Assembly: GCA_964466115.1 (NCBI GenBank) | Contig: CAYXMH010000027.1 | Coordinates: 1-48,839 of the forward strand | DNA from: Pseudolysobacter sp964466115 | Lineage (GTDB): Bacteria > Pseudomonadota > Gammaproteobacteria > Xanthomonadales > Rhodanobacteraceae | Direction: 5' to 3' | DNA: 48,839 bases | In this document: piece after piece, positions 1 to 8,155 of the stretch | How the letters are laid out: each line of letters starts with the position of its first letter | How positions within the stretch are numbered: position 1 is the first letter of the stretch | The notes under the pieces: model-generated | Seen by the model: the letters and a program-made list of their open reading frames with translations, nothing else | What the model was told of the DNA's origin: nothing | Databases searched by the model: none | Made by a program: the position numbers and the translations under genes

Positions 1-95
1 TTGTATTTGATGAGTCCAGTCGACTGACCGATTATACAATAAATAACATGTATACTGGTCCGTAGAGAGATCGAATGTAACTGTAGATAAAATAA

Positions 96-338
96 ATGGT
101 CCTCATAATTTTTATTGTTGGCATCACTTCAGCTTTAGGCTGGATCGGATTGAAGAACACCTGGTTCGGTGCAGTTGGCAGCTCGACCACTACGACGCTA
201 TTTTCTTGGGTTATGGCATCTAGTCATTACGGTTTTTTTGGACCCACTGTATTGGACAATTCGTTATTAAGTGCGTTAATAGGTTTTATTTGCTTCATAG
301 CCATAAAAATGATTTTTAATAAATGGAAAATTAAGTGA
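96..338 (+). CDS. Small two-helix membrane protein, possible immunity protein
   Basis: An 80-residue protein of unknown family. It has a hydrophobic segment at about residues 2-20, a polar middle rich in Ser/Thr, and a second hydrophobic segment at about 56-72, followed by a basic tail (KWKIK), so a small inner-membrane protein is likely. No clear ribosome binding site precedes the ATG. Its stop overlaps the start of the following Rhs fragment in a TGATG arrangement, so the two may be translationally coupled. Composition is AT-rich compared with the rest of the window, as is common for Rhs immunity genes. By position it could be the immunity gene of an Rhs toxin whose body lies left of the window. 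That role is inferred from context only. Confidence 0.5.
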   Translation: MVLIIFIVGITSALGWIGLKNTWFGAVGSSTTTTLFSWVMASSHYGFFGPTVLDNSLLSALIGFICFIAIKMIFNKWKIK

Positions 339-1777
339 TGCGACGTAATACCCTCACCTTCGGCAATGGCCGGCGCCAAACCAAGAGTTACGACCAAAAC
401 TACGGCATCGATGCGATTTCAAGCACCTCGGCCGGGGGTTTAACGCTGGATTACACATTGGATGCGGTGGGCAATGTGCAGGAGGCCAGCAGTGCACTGG
501 GATTAACCCCACCGACGCAGCGTTATCGCTACGACGATCTGTACCGGTTAACGGAAGTCGATAATTCGGCAGCGGCAGTGCTCGAAGGCTACAGCTACAC
601 CAAGACCGGGGATCGTACGAGAAAGACCAAACAGGGACAGGCGGATCAGATCTACGTCTATCCCACGACCAGCCATCGATTGCAGAGTGTGGCGGGAACA
701 GCACGAAGCTACGACGCCGACGGCAACCTCACCAGTATGGGCTTAAGCTACGACGCCAGAAACCGATTGGCGGGCTGGCAACTTCAACCGGACGGCACGA
801 TCAATCTGGTCAGCAATTCGGTTCAATACCAATACAACGGCAAAGGCGAGCGCGTGGCCAAGCAAAGCGTCACTTACGATAACGCCATACCTCTACCCGG
901 AGAACCGAGCGGCTGGCTATTGGGCGGCCAAGCGTACGTCTACGGCGAAGGCGGACAGATCACGGGCGAATACTCAATAACTGGCCAGGCGATCGTTGAA
1001 TACCTGTACATCGACAATCAGCCGATCGCGATCCAAAAGGCCAATAAGCTGTATTACATCGAAACCGATCACCTAAACACCCCAAGACAAGTGATCGACC
1101 CGACCAGAAACGTCACCGTCTGGAGATGGGATTTCTTTGGGAGTGCGTTTGGAGAAAACACACCGAATCAAGATCCGGACAGTGATGGAATCCCGTTCGT
1201 CCTGAATCTGCGATTCCCGGGGCAGTATTACGACCAAGAGACCAACCTTAGCTACAACTATTTTAGGGACTACGAGCCCAGCACCGGAAGGTATGTCGAG
1301 AGTGATCCTATTGGGTTGAGGGGCGGTATTAATACCTATGGTTATGTTGGCGGTAATCCTTTGCAATTGGTCGACCCTCGTGGATTAGATTTCTGGATTG
1401 AAGGGTCGGTTGAAGGAGAAGGGGGGTATCCTTTGCATAGGAGCGTTTGCGTTGGGAAACGCGGAACGAGCAACCGATTTTGCATTTCTTTTGGCGTTGC
1501 TGAAGATAACTGCTTAATGAATTGCAAGGGTGCGGTTTACATAGACGCTTCAGCGGAGGGGCCGCTGATTGATATTCGCGAGTCATCAGATCAGGTGGAT
1601 GACCAAATTCGCACTCACATGGCGTCGCGAGTAGGAGCCCCAGGAAAATATTTCCTTCTAGGAAACAATTGCCGAGATTTTTCCCGGGGGTATTTTTGGG
1701 GTCTTGACCTTACTTATGGAAGAGGATTCTTTGGGGCAGGGCTGGAAGGGCAACCATTTTGGGGTGTAAGAAAATAA
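338..1777 (+). CDS. Orphan Rhs core fragment with C-terminal papain-like toxin domain
   Basis: A roughly 480-residue piece of an Rhs/YD-repeat protein without its N-terminal half, signal or PAAR region. YD-type repeats fill residues 5-230 (for example YDADGNLTSM and YDARNRLAGW). The Rhs core signature follows at about 243-330 (TDHLNTPRQV, FPGQYYDQET, NYFRDYEPSTGRY, SDPIGL) and ends with NPLQLVDPRGL at 341-351, the usual border between core and variable tip. The tip (352-480) has a His at 368 and the motif NNCRDF at 444-449. This His-then-N-C order is what circularly permuted NlpC/P60 (LRAT-like) cysteine hydrolases show, so a cysteine-hydrolase toxin is suggested. An in-frame GTG lies one codon upstream at 335; the ATG at 338 overlapping the previous stop was preferred. 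The missing N-terminus suggests a tip displaced by recombination, probably silent until recombined. Confidence 0.8.
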   Translation: MRRNTLTFGNGRRQTKSYDQNYGIDAISSTSAGGLTLDYTLDAVGNVQEASSALGLTPPTQRYRYDDLYRLTEVDNSAAAVLEGYSYTKTGDRTRKTKQGQADQIYVYPTTSHRLQSVAGTARSYDADGNLTSMGLSYDARNRLAGWQLQPDGTINLVSNSVQYQYNGKGERVAKQSVTYDNAIPLPGEPSGWLLGGQAYVYGEGGQITGEYSITGQAIVEYLYIDNQPIAIQKANKLYYIETDHLNTPRQVIDPTRNVTVWRWDFFGSAFGENTPNQDPDSDGIPFVLNLRFPGQYYDQETNLSYNYFRDYEPSTGRYVESDPIGLRGGINTYGYVGGNPLQLVDPRGLDFWIEGSVEGEGGYPLHRSVCVGKRGTSNRFCISFGVAEDNCLMNCKGAVYIDASAEGPLIDIRESSDQVDDQIRTHMASRVGAPGKYFLLGNNCRDFSRGYFWGLDLTYGRGFFGAGLEGQPFWGVRK

Positions 1778-1817
1778 TAATGCCGCTCATTTATGCTTAC
1801 CTAATGAGGATATAAAG

Positions 1818-2120
1818 TTGACAATTCGACAAATTATTATTGCGACGATTATAACAGGCGGTCATCTGTTTGCGTTCGTGTTCCTGCTTGGTTCCAGAAT
1901 CGGGCCTGGGAACGTTGCTCCGCAAAGTTTAAGCGAGTTTATTTTGACAATTCCATTAGTTTGGGCCGTCAATTATTTACCAGGCCCGGATCTGTTCAAT
2001 GTGGCAGTTTTGCTGAACGCAATGTTATGGGGATATCTACTGTCTATGGTAATCGAATGGTTTGTCTTGTCATTTCGCCGCAGATATACAACCCAACGCA
2101 TAAAAGCGAAAGGAATGTGA
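1818..2120 (+). CDS. Small membrane protein next to Rhs tip, candidate immunity protein
   Basis: A 100-residue protein of unknown family. It starts with TTG, supported by a GAGGA ribosome binding site at about 1806-1810, seven bases upstream. Hydrophobic stretches at about residues 5-25, 35-55 and 63-85 suggest three membrane helices, and the C-terminus is basic (RRRYTTQRIKAKGM). It follows the Rhs tip by 40 bases, and its stop overlaps the next start in a TGATG arrangement. Genes placed directly after an Rhs toxin tip usually encode the matching immunity protein, so this or the next gene is the candidate. The role rests on position, not on homology. Confidence 0.5.
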   Translation: MTIRQIIIATIITGGHLFAFVFLLGSRIGPGNVAPQSLSEFILTIPLVWAVNYLPGPDLFNVAVLLNAMLWGYLLSMVIEWFVLSFRRRYTTQRIKAKGM

Positions 2121-2494
2121 TGTTTCGTAAAATTCTAGTGCTAGGTTGGTTGATCGTCGGTTTAGTACTGTTATGGGATGCTGTTGCCGCTATTTCTAGC
2201 TGGAGGGGAGACGCACTCTTCTCCAACTTCACATGGTACAAGGATACCTATGCAATTCCAGGAATATTGGCCGTTATCGTCGCTGGCGACATTGCTTTTG
2301 CGCTCTCAAAACATCGCTATTATTCAATGATGATTGCCGTCATGTGTTCGATTTATTTAGCGTTGTCCATGCTGTTTTGGTCTGAGAAAACGTATGCGTA
2401 TATGTGGTTATATCCAACGCTCATGTTTATTTTGTTTATGTTTACAATTATTCATGTCATTGCGTCAATGAGGGGAAAACAATTAAACCGATAA
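2120..2494 (+). CDS. Small four-helix membrane protein, candidate immunity protein
   Basis: A 124-residue protein starting at the ATG that overlaps the previous stop by one base. An in-frame upstream extension to 1961 exists, but it would lie over the preceding gene and is not favoured. Hydrophobic segments at about residues 4-24, 45-60, 68-85 and 95-115 indicate a polytopic inner-membrane protein. I recognise no family. It is AT-rich like the two genes before it and forms a coupled pair with the 100-residue protein. A function as immunity or accessory protein for the Rhs tip is inferred from position alone. It ends about 45 bases before the convergent pilR stop. Confidence 0.5.
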   Translation: MFRKILVLGWLIVGLVLLWDAVAAISSWRGDALFSNFTWYKDTYAIPGILAVIVAGDIAFALSKHRYYSMMIAVMCSIYLALSMLFWSEKTYAYMWLYPTLMFILFMFTIIHVIASMRGKQLNR

Positions 2495-2539
2495 AAACAA
2501 TCTATCGAGTTTTTTCAGTAGGGTAACGCAGCGCGCTCG

Positions 2540-3904
2540 CTAATCCACCCCCAATTTCTTCAACTTATACCGCAACGCCCGAAACGTAATACCAAGTTTC
2601 CGCGCGGCGGCGGTTTTGTTGTAGCGCGTTTCTTGTAAGGCTTTGGTGATGGCTTCGCGCTCTAAGTTGCTGATGTAGTCGTCCAGGGGGACTTCGCCGG
2701 CGCGCTCTTCTTCGGTAATGCCGTCCTCGGTTGTGGGTGATGTTCCCGCAGCCCGGCGCGAGGTTAAACGCAGGTCTTCCACTTGGATTAAATGGTTTTC
2801 GCACAGGGCAACGGCGCGTTCTAAGATGTTTTCCAATTCGCGCACATTGCCTGGAAATGGATAAGTAAGCAAAGTGGTCAATGCGTCTGGTGTTAGATGC
2901 GCGATCGGGGTTTTGTTTTCGGCGGCTAAGCGCTCTAACACGCGGCCGGCGAGTTTGGGAATATCGTCGCGGCGGCTGCGCAGCGGGGGAACGGCCAGCT
3001 CGATAACGTTGATGCGGTAGAACAGATCTTGGCGGAACGTGCCTTGCTCCACCAATTGCGCGAGATTTTTGTGCGTGGCGGACAAAATGCGCACATCGAC
3101 CGGGACTTCGGTGCGCGCGCCGATCGGGCGCACAGCTTTTTCTTGGATCACGCGCAGCAGTTTCACTTGCATGTGGATCGGAAGCTCAGCCACTTCGTCT
3201 AAGAATAAGGTGCCGCCGTGGGCGACTTGGAACAAACCGTCTTTATCGGTTTGCGCGCCGGTGAAGCTGCCTTTGGTGTGGCCGAAGAACTCGGATTCCA
3301 TCAATTCGGTGGGGATGGCGCCGCAATTGACGGGGACGAACGGTGCTGTCGCGCGTGGGCCTTGTTCATGGATCAATCGTGCGACGAGTTCTTTACCGAC
3401 GCCGGATTCACCGCTGATGTAGACGGGGGCTTGGTTGCGGGCGAGCTTGGCTATGGTGGCGCGGACCGTTTGGATCGCGGCCGATTCTCCGAGCATGCGC
3501 GAGGCGCTGGCGGCGATGGGCTCGGCACGCCGCTCATCACCTAAACGCAGTGCGGTTTGTACCAGGCGGCGTAACAACCCAAGGTCGACCGGTTTCGAAA
3601 CAAAATCGAATGCGCCGGCTTTTAGGGCATGCACCGCGGCATCGACGTTGCCATACGCGGTAATCATCGCAACGGGGGTATCTGGGTGCTTGGCCGCGAT
3701 GAGTTCGATGATTTCTTGGCCGGTGCCGTCCGGTAGGCGCATATCGGTAAAGCATAAAGCGTACGATTGTTCGGCAAGGCGTTGTTTGCCTTCGGCCACG
3801 GTGCTGGCGGTGTCGACGGTTAAACCCATGCGTCCAAGCGTGATCGTTAAGAGCTCGCGGATATCGCGTTCGTCGTCGATGACTAGGGCGTTGGTCTTGC
3901 TCAT
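2540..3904 (-). CDS. pilR: Type IV pilus response regulator PilR (sigma-54 activator)
   Basis: A 454-residue NtrC-family regulator. A receiver domain occupies residues 1-120, with the acidic pair D10/D11, phospho-acceptor D54 and K104. A sigma-54 AAA+ domain follows, with Walker A GESGVGKE at 165-172, the sigma-54 contact loop GSFTGA at 212-217, and a Walker B site around GGTLFLDEVAELP. A Fis-type helix-turn-helix ends the protein (YNKTAAARKLGITFRALRYK). The C-terminal sequence and the PilS gene directly upstream identify it as PilR, which together with RpoN activates pilin transcription. The pilin gene is not in the window, but rpoN is. A 177-base gap containing a palindromic repeat separates it from pilS, so it may be transcribed with pilS or independently. 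Confidence 0.95.
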   Translation of the reverse strand: MSKTNALVIDDERDIRELLTITLGRMGLTVDTASTVAEGKQRLAEQSYALCFTDMRLPDGTGQEIIELIAAKHPDTPVAMITAYGNVDAAVHALKAGAFDFVSKPVDLGLLRRLVQTALRLGDERRAEPIAASASRMLGESAAIQTVRATIAKLARNQAPVYISGESGVGKELVARLIHEQGPRATAPFVPVNCGAIPTELMESEFFGHTKGSFTGAQTDKDGLFQVAHGGTLFLDEVAELPIHMQVKLLRVIQEKAVRPIGARTEVPVDVRILSATHKNLAQLVEQGTFRQDLFYRINVIELAVPPLRSRRDDIPKLAGRVLERLAAENKTPIAHLTPDALTTLLTYPFPGNVRELENILERAVALCENHLIQVEDLRLTSRRAAGTSPTTEDGITEEERAGEVPLDDYISNLEREAITKALQETRYNKTAAARKLGITFRALRYKLKKLGVD

Positions 3905-3976
3905 GGGTCGGTTTGGTCCGTGAAAAAGATTTGGTAACTTTTTAATGTTCGCGATTCAGATAAATCGGTCTTAACT

Positions 3977-4031
3977 TATCGGTTTTCCCGTTCACCCTTC
4001 GACAGGCTCAGGGCGAACGGGAAAACCGATA
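3977..4031. repeat. Palindromic repeat between pilS and pilR (TTCGACAGGCTCA family)
   Basis: A near-perfect inverted repeat with 17-base arms (3977-3993 and 4015-4031) flanking a 21-base centre that contains TTCGACAGGCTCAGGG. The same core occurs downstream of acyP at 47221-47272. This type of dispersed intergenic palindrome is common in proteobacterial genomes. In the pilS-pilR transcript it would form a long hairpin that could lower read-through or stabilise the upstream message. Confidence 0.85.
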
Positions 4032-4081
4032 TGTGCAATTCGATAGCAACCACAGCAAATCATAGTGCAACAAACCATAAC

Positions 4082-5704
4082 CTAATCTCGTGGCCGCGTC
4101 AGCGTCGGCGGTAGCGTTATGCGAAAGCAGCTGCCGCCGCCGGCCAATGGCACGTATTCCAGCACGGCTTGATTGGTTTCGCACAGTTGTTTGGCTAGGT
4201 ATAAACCAAGCCCGGTGCCGTATTCGTGGGTGGTGAAGAAAGGATCAAAAATTTGTGCCGCGACTTTTGCCGGAATTCCGGGGCCGCGGTCGATCACTTC
4301 CAACATCGGCGAGCCTTTTTCGCTCGATTGTCGAATCGCCAGCGCGACACGTGCCGGTTCACCCGGTAAACGGCCATAGCGCAACGCGTTTTGCACTAAG
4401 TTCCAGACGACTTGTTGCAATTGTTGCGGATCGCACAAAGTTTCAACATGCTTAGTTTGCGCCACGATTTTTAATTGATCTTGGCCTAAATCGTTGCTGG
4501 CAATGTACTCCTCAAGGAAGTTGGCGGCCCAGCGATTTAAATCGAGGCTTTCCGGCCGCGATCGTTCGCGCCGTGAAAGTTGCAAGATGTTTTCGATGAT
4601 CTCATTCACGCGGCTGCAATGGTTGTTGATGATCTCGACCATGCGTTTGTCGGCTTCGTTAAGATCTTCCGATTCAGCCAATAATTGTGCGGAATAACTG
4701 ATCGCGGTTAGAGGATTGCGAATTTCGTGGGCGATGGAAGCCGATAGCCGGCCCAACGAGCTTAAGGTGAGCTCCTCCGCCTGGCGTGACACCAGCGACG
4801 TGTCGTCTAAAAAAATCAGCGTATGGGTGTCGTTGTTCGATGCCAGCCGGGTAAAACGCGGAACCACCTCTGGCACTTCGTCCGCTAATGCAACGGCGGT
4901 GTTGTTTGGCTTACCGCCATGGCGCCATTGGTACAAACGGCGCGAAAGCTCCGGTGCTACGGTGCCAAGATGGCGCTCGGCCGGTGGTGGTTCGCCCAAC
5001 AGTTGCCAGGCCGATTCGTTCATGCGGTGAATTTGGTTGGCTTCATCCACAACCAATACGCCGGTTTGCATGCGTCCGACGATCAACTCGTTCAGTTGCG
5101 CTAAATTGGCGACGTCCAAGCCGCGTTGTTCGGCCAAGGCTTCGGTTTCACGCATCTGTTTGCTTAAGACAAAGCACAGCGCTGCGGAAGCGAAATAACC
5201 CAGCCCCAGCAGGCCTGCCTCCAACAAGCTGCGATCGTCGAATTCGAATTCGCGCACGTACACACACTGCAACAACATCGCGATCGCGGCCAAGGCGGCG
5301 AATAAACCCGCAACGCGCGGCGGCAACAGCAATGCGCCAGCGCCGATGTTCACCATCAACAGCATCGCCATGCCGGTTTGCGGTTCGCTGAACGAAAACA
5401 TCGCCAAGGTCGTCATGACGATGTCGATCGCCAAGGCCAGCGCAACGTACAGCCGCAAGTGTTCAAACCAGCGCTTCGTATTCAGGAAAATGACGACGGC
5501 TATCGTGAGGTAAATGATCGCATCGGTTTGCGCCAACAGCGGATGGCGCAGCACCACCAATTGCATTGCCAGCGGGCTGAATGCCAAGCCGGTGATGATG
5601 CTTGCTTGCAGTAGACGGAACAGATTAAAGAAATACACTTCGCGCCGGGTTATGCTGGCCGCAGCGGTTTGAGTGTCAGTGCGGGAACTTAAGGCTATGG
5701 CCAC
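4082..5704 (-). CDS. pilS: Type IV pilus sensor histidine kinase PilS
   Basis: A 540-residue membrane sensor kinase. About six hydrophobic segments lie between residues 25 and 185. A linker and PAS-like domain (about 200-300) follow. The HisKA domain has the phospho-accepting His at 326 in SIAHEIRNPLTA, and a C-terminal HATPase domain carries the N, G1 and G2 motifs (NLVQNALRYG, DRGPGI, GTGLGLYLAK). This is the architecture of PilS, which senses pilin in the inner membrane and phosphorylates PilR. The start is a GTG at 5704. The gene diverges from sucC across a 219-base region that contains a palindromic repeat. Confidence 0.93.
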   Translation of the reverse strand: MAIALSSRTDTQTAAASITRREVYFFNLFRLLQASIITGLAFSPLAMQLVVLRHPLLAQTDAIIYLTIAVVIFLNTKRWFEHLRLYVALALAIDIVMTTLAMFSFSEPQTGMAMLLMVNIGAGALLLPPRVAGLFAALAAIAMLLQCVYVREFEFDDRSLLEAGLLGLGYFASAALCFVLSKQMRETEALAEQRGLDVANLAQLNELIVGRMQTGVLVVDEANQIHRMNESAWQLLGEPPPAERHLGTVAPELSRRLYQWRHGGKPNNTAVALADEVPEVVPRFTRLASNNDTHTLIFLDDTSLVSRQAEELTLSSLGRLSASIAHEIRNPLTAISYSAQLLAESEDLNEADKRMVEIINNHCSRVNEIIENILQLSRRERSRPESLDLNRWAANFLEEYIASNDLGQDQLKIVAQTKHVETLCDPQQLQQVVWNLVQNALRYGRLPGEPARVALAIRQSSEKGSPMLEVIDRGPGIPAKVAAQIFDPFFTTHEYGTGLGLYLAKQLCETNQAVLEYVPLAGGGSCFRITLPPTLTRPRD

Positions 5705-5837
5705 GGCGTCGCTCAGGCGTTTGTGGTTAAGTATAGCAATGCCGGTCGAAATTGACTCGGATTAAACGGTTACCAGAAAAGGCTTTTTTTTAATTCCGCT
5801 TTTGCCCACAATACTGCGCTGTCTTGCGAAGGATAGA

Positions 5838-5897
5838 GTAGGGTGGGTTTTAGCCCACCGTTTATCCTCCAATCCGGTGGGCCAGGGCCCACCCTAC
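5838..5897. repeat. Palindromic repeat upstream of sucC (GTAGGGTGGG family)
   Basis: Two 23-base arms (5838-5860 and 5875-5897) form an inverted repeat with four mismatches around a 14-base loop; the outer ends read GTAGGGTGGG and CCCACCCTAC. It ends 26 bases before the sucC start, so it probably lies in the sucC leader or just upstream of it. A related GTAGGCTGGG palindrome follows sucD, so the sucCD pair is bracketed by two members of a similar family. Confidence 0.8.
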
Positions 5898-5923
5898 CGA
5901 TTCCTCATTATTAAGGTGTAGGC

Positions 5924-7108
5924 ATGAATTTCCACGAATATCAGGCCAAAGAGTTGTTTGCCGAATACGGCATTCCGGTACCTCCGGGCCGCATTGCGCG
6001 TACCCCGGCAGAGGCCGTGGAAGCCGCCCGGGCGCTCGGCGATGAGCAATGGGTCGTCAAGGCGCAGATCCATGCGGGTGGCCGCGGCAAAGCCGGTGGC
6101 GTTAAATTGGTTAAAACGTTGGAGGATGTAAAAGCGGCCGCGGCGAAAATGCTCGGTACCCGGATGGAAACCTACCAATCCGGCGGCCGTGCGTTACCGG
6201 TGAATCTGGTTTTGATCACCGAAGCCATCGATATTGAAAAGGAGCTGTATCTTTCCGTGCTGGTGGACCGGTCCACCAAGGCGATCAGTTTTATCGCATC
6301 GGCCCAGGGTGGTGTCGATATTGAACAGGTGGCGCGCGACAATCCGGAAGATATCCACACGCTGGAAGTCAACTTCGTACAAGGTTTGCAGGCGTATCAG
6401 TGCCGCAAGCTCGGATTTGCAATGGGTTTATCGGGCAAGCACGTCAACCAGCTGACCAAGATCATGCTGGGGCTTTATCGGCTGTTTAATGACTGCGATC
6501 TGGCCTTGGTTGAGCTTAATCCGCTGGCCATTGTTGCGACCGGTGACCTAATGGCGTTGGACGGCAAGATCAATTCGGACGATAACGCCGCTTTTAGGCA
6601 CGCGCGCTTGGAGGCGATGCGCGATGAGTCGCAAGAAGACCCGATCGAAGCGGCGGCGATCAATCACAATCTTAACTACGTCACGATGGACGGTGACATC
6701 GGTTGTATGGTCAATGGCGCCGGTCTTGCGATGGCGACGATGGATGTCATTAAACTGGCTGGGGCGGAACCCGCGAATTTCCTCGATGTTGGCGGCGGGG
6801 CGACCAAGGAACGCGTCGCCGAGGCGTTTAAATTGATTCTGTCCTCCAGCAAGGTAAAGGCGATTTTGGTCAATATTTTCGGCGGGATCGTTCGCTGCGA
6901 CATGATTGCTGAGGGCATTATCGCCGCGGTAAAAGAAGTGGGGGTCACGATTCCGGTGATTGCGCGTTTGGAGGGCACGAACGTGGAAAAAGGCCGCGAA
7001 CTGCTGGCGGAAAGCGGGCTTAAGATTGTCACCGCCACCGATCTGAACGACGCTGCAATGAAGGCGGTGGCGGCCGTTGGTGGTGCGGTGAGAAAGAAAA
7101 AAGCGTAG
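5924..7108 (+). CDS. sucC: Succinyl-CoA synthetase beta subunit (ADP/GDP-forming)
   Basis: The beta subunit of the TCA-cycle enzyme that converts succinyl-CoA to succinate with formation of ATP or GTP. It is 394 residues long, close to the usual 388. The N-terminus MNFHEYQAKELFAEYGIPVP is typical. The ATP-grasp region includes VVKAQIHAGGRGKAGGVK (about 44-61), and the C-terminal CoA-ligase domain contains MVNGAGLAMATMD, FLDVGGGA and NIFGGIVRCD. An AAGGTG ribosome binding site lies seven bases before the ATG. The alpha subunit gene follows after 43 bases, giving the usual sucCD pair. The rest of the sucAB block is not present here, so the two genes probably have their own promoter. Confidence 0.97.
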   Translation: MNFHEYQAKELFAEYGIPVPPGRIARTPAEAVEAARALGDEQWVVKAQIHAGGRGKAGGVKLVKTLEDVKAAAAKMLGTRMETYQSGGRALPVNLVLITEAIDIEKELYLSVLVDRSTKAISFIASAQGGVDIEQVARDNPEDIHTLEVNFVQGLQAYQCRKLGFAMGLSGKHVNQLTKIMLGLYRLFNDCDLALVELNPLAIVATGDLMALDGKINSDDNAAFRHARLEAMRDESQEDPIEAAAINHNLNYVTMDGDIGCMVNGAGLAMATMDVIKLAGAEPANFLDVGGGATKERVAEAFKLILSSSKVKAILVNIFGGIVRCDMIAEGIIAAVKEVGVTIPVIARLEGTNVEKGRELLAESGLKIVTATDLNDAAMKAVAAVGGAVRKKKA

Positions 7109-7151
7109 CGCGATGGCGCAGCGTTAATCTTGCCACTTAAGGACCAAACGA

Positions 7152-8021
7152 ATGAGTGTATTAGTTGACAAAAAAACAAAAGTTATCTGCCAAGGGTTTA
7201 CCGGGCAGCAGGGTACGTTTCACTCCGAGCAGGCGCTCGATTACGGCACGAAATTGGTCGGCGGCGTCACGCCCGGTAAAGGCGGAACCGATCACATCGG
7301 TTTGCCGGTGTACAACACCGTTCAAGACGCGGTGGACGATACCGGTGCCGATGCAACCGTCATCTACGTACCGCCACCGTTTGCCGCCGATGCGATCTTG
7401 GAAGCGGCCGACGCCGGCATCCGCGTGATTGTGACGATTACCGAAGGCATTCCGGTGCTTGATATGTTGCGTGTGAAAAACGTGCTGAAAAACTATCCGG
7501 ATACCGTGCTGATCGGCCCCAATTGCCCGGGCATTATCACGCCGGGCGAATGCAAAATCGGCATTATGCCGGGGCATATTCATAAGCCGGGCAAAGTCGG
7601 CATCGTATCGCGCTCGGGCACATTGACTTATGAAGCGGTGTTCCAAACTACCAACGCGGGGCTTGGTCAGAGCACCTGCATCGGCATTGGCGGGGACCCG
7701 ATTCAGGGCATGAATTTCATCGATTGCCTGAGGTTGTTCCAGGACGATGATCAAACCGAAGGCATTATCATGGTCGGCGAGATCGGTGGCTCGGCGGAAG
7801 AAGAGGCTGCTGAGTTTATTTCCGAATACGTGACCAAGCCGGTGGTGGCCTTTATTGCCGGCGCGAGTGCGCCGTCTGGGAAACGGATGGGTCATGCGGG
7901 CGCCATCGTTTCGGGCGGTCGCGGTACGGCAGCTGGTAAGTTTGCGGCGCTTGAGGCTGCGGGCGTCACCACGGTGAAATCGCCGGCGGATTTGGGTAAG
8001 GCGATTCAGGCGCGGTTGTAA
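7152..8021 (+). CDS. sucD: Succinyl-CoA synthetase alpha subunit
   Basis: A 289-residue alpha subunit carrying the CoA-binding Rossmann domain (VICQGFTGQQGTFHSEQAL at the N-terminus) and the phosphohistidine site, H248 in GKRMGHAGAIVSGG. The GPNCPGII motif at about 122-129 is also conserved. It partners the SucC product to make the heteromeric enzyme of the TCA cycle. Length and sequence are normal for the family. The stop codon lies at the left edge of a long inverted repeat (8021-8117) that separates it from nadE, which may act as a transcript end or as an RNA stabiliser. Confidence 0.97.
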   Translation: MSVLVDKKTKVICQGFTGQQGTFHSEQALDYGTKLVGGVTPGKGGTDHIGLPVYNTVQDAVDDTGADATVIYVPPPFAADAILEAADAGIRVIVTITEGIPVLDMLRVKNVLKNYPDTVLIGPNCPGIITPGECKIGIMPGHIHKPGKVGIVSRSGTLTYEAVFQTTNAGLGQSTCIGIGGDPIQGMNFIDCLRLFQDDDQTEGIIMVGEIGGSAEEEAAEFISEYVTKPVVAFIAGASAPSGKRMGHAGAIVSGGRGTAAGKFAALEAAGVTTVKSPADLGKAIQARL

Positions 8022-8117
8022 TTGTAGGCTGGGCTGATAAGCCCAGCTCCGCCAAAGATAACAGCGAATGTCCGCACGCTTGGTAAAAAAGCTGGGCTTA
8101 CCAGCCCAGCCTACAAT
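8021..8117. repeat. Nested inverted repeat between sucD and nadE
   Basis: Two 28-base arms (8021-8048 and 8090-8117) are complementary at 27 of 28 positions around a 41-base spacer. Each arm is itself palindromic (GCTGGGCT, short loop, AGCCCAGC), so either two small hairpins or one large one can form. The left arm begins at the last base of the sucD stop codon, and the right arm ends 38 bases before nadE. No T-run follows, so it is not a standard intrinsic terminator. Confidence 0.85.
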
Positions 8118-8155
8118 TATCGTAAAACACACTATTTGCTGCTGGGAAATAAACA

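Noticed and set aside
1..27. Open frame at the left edge ending in VD and a stop
   Set aside because: It could be the end of an upstream Rhs toxin, but nine codons are too few to judge.
3269..3286. GSFTGA in place of the usual GAFTGA in PilR
   Set aside because: As I recall, PilR proteins of other species have GSFTGA too, so it is not a defect.
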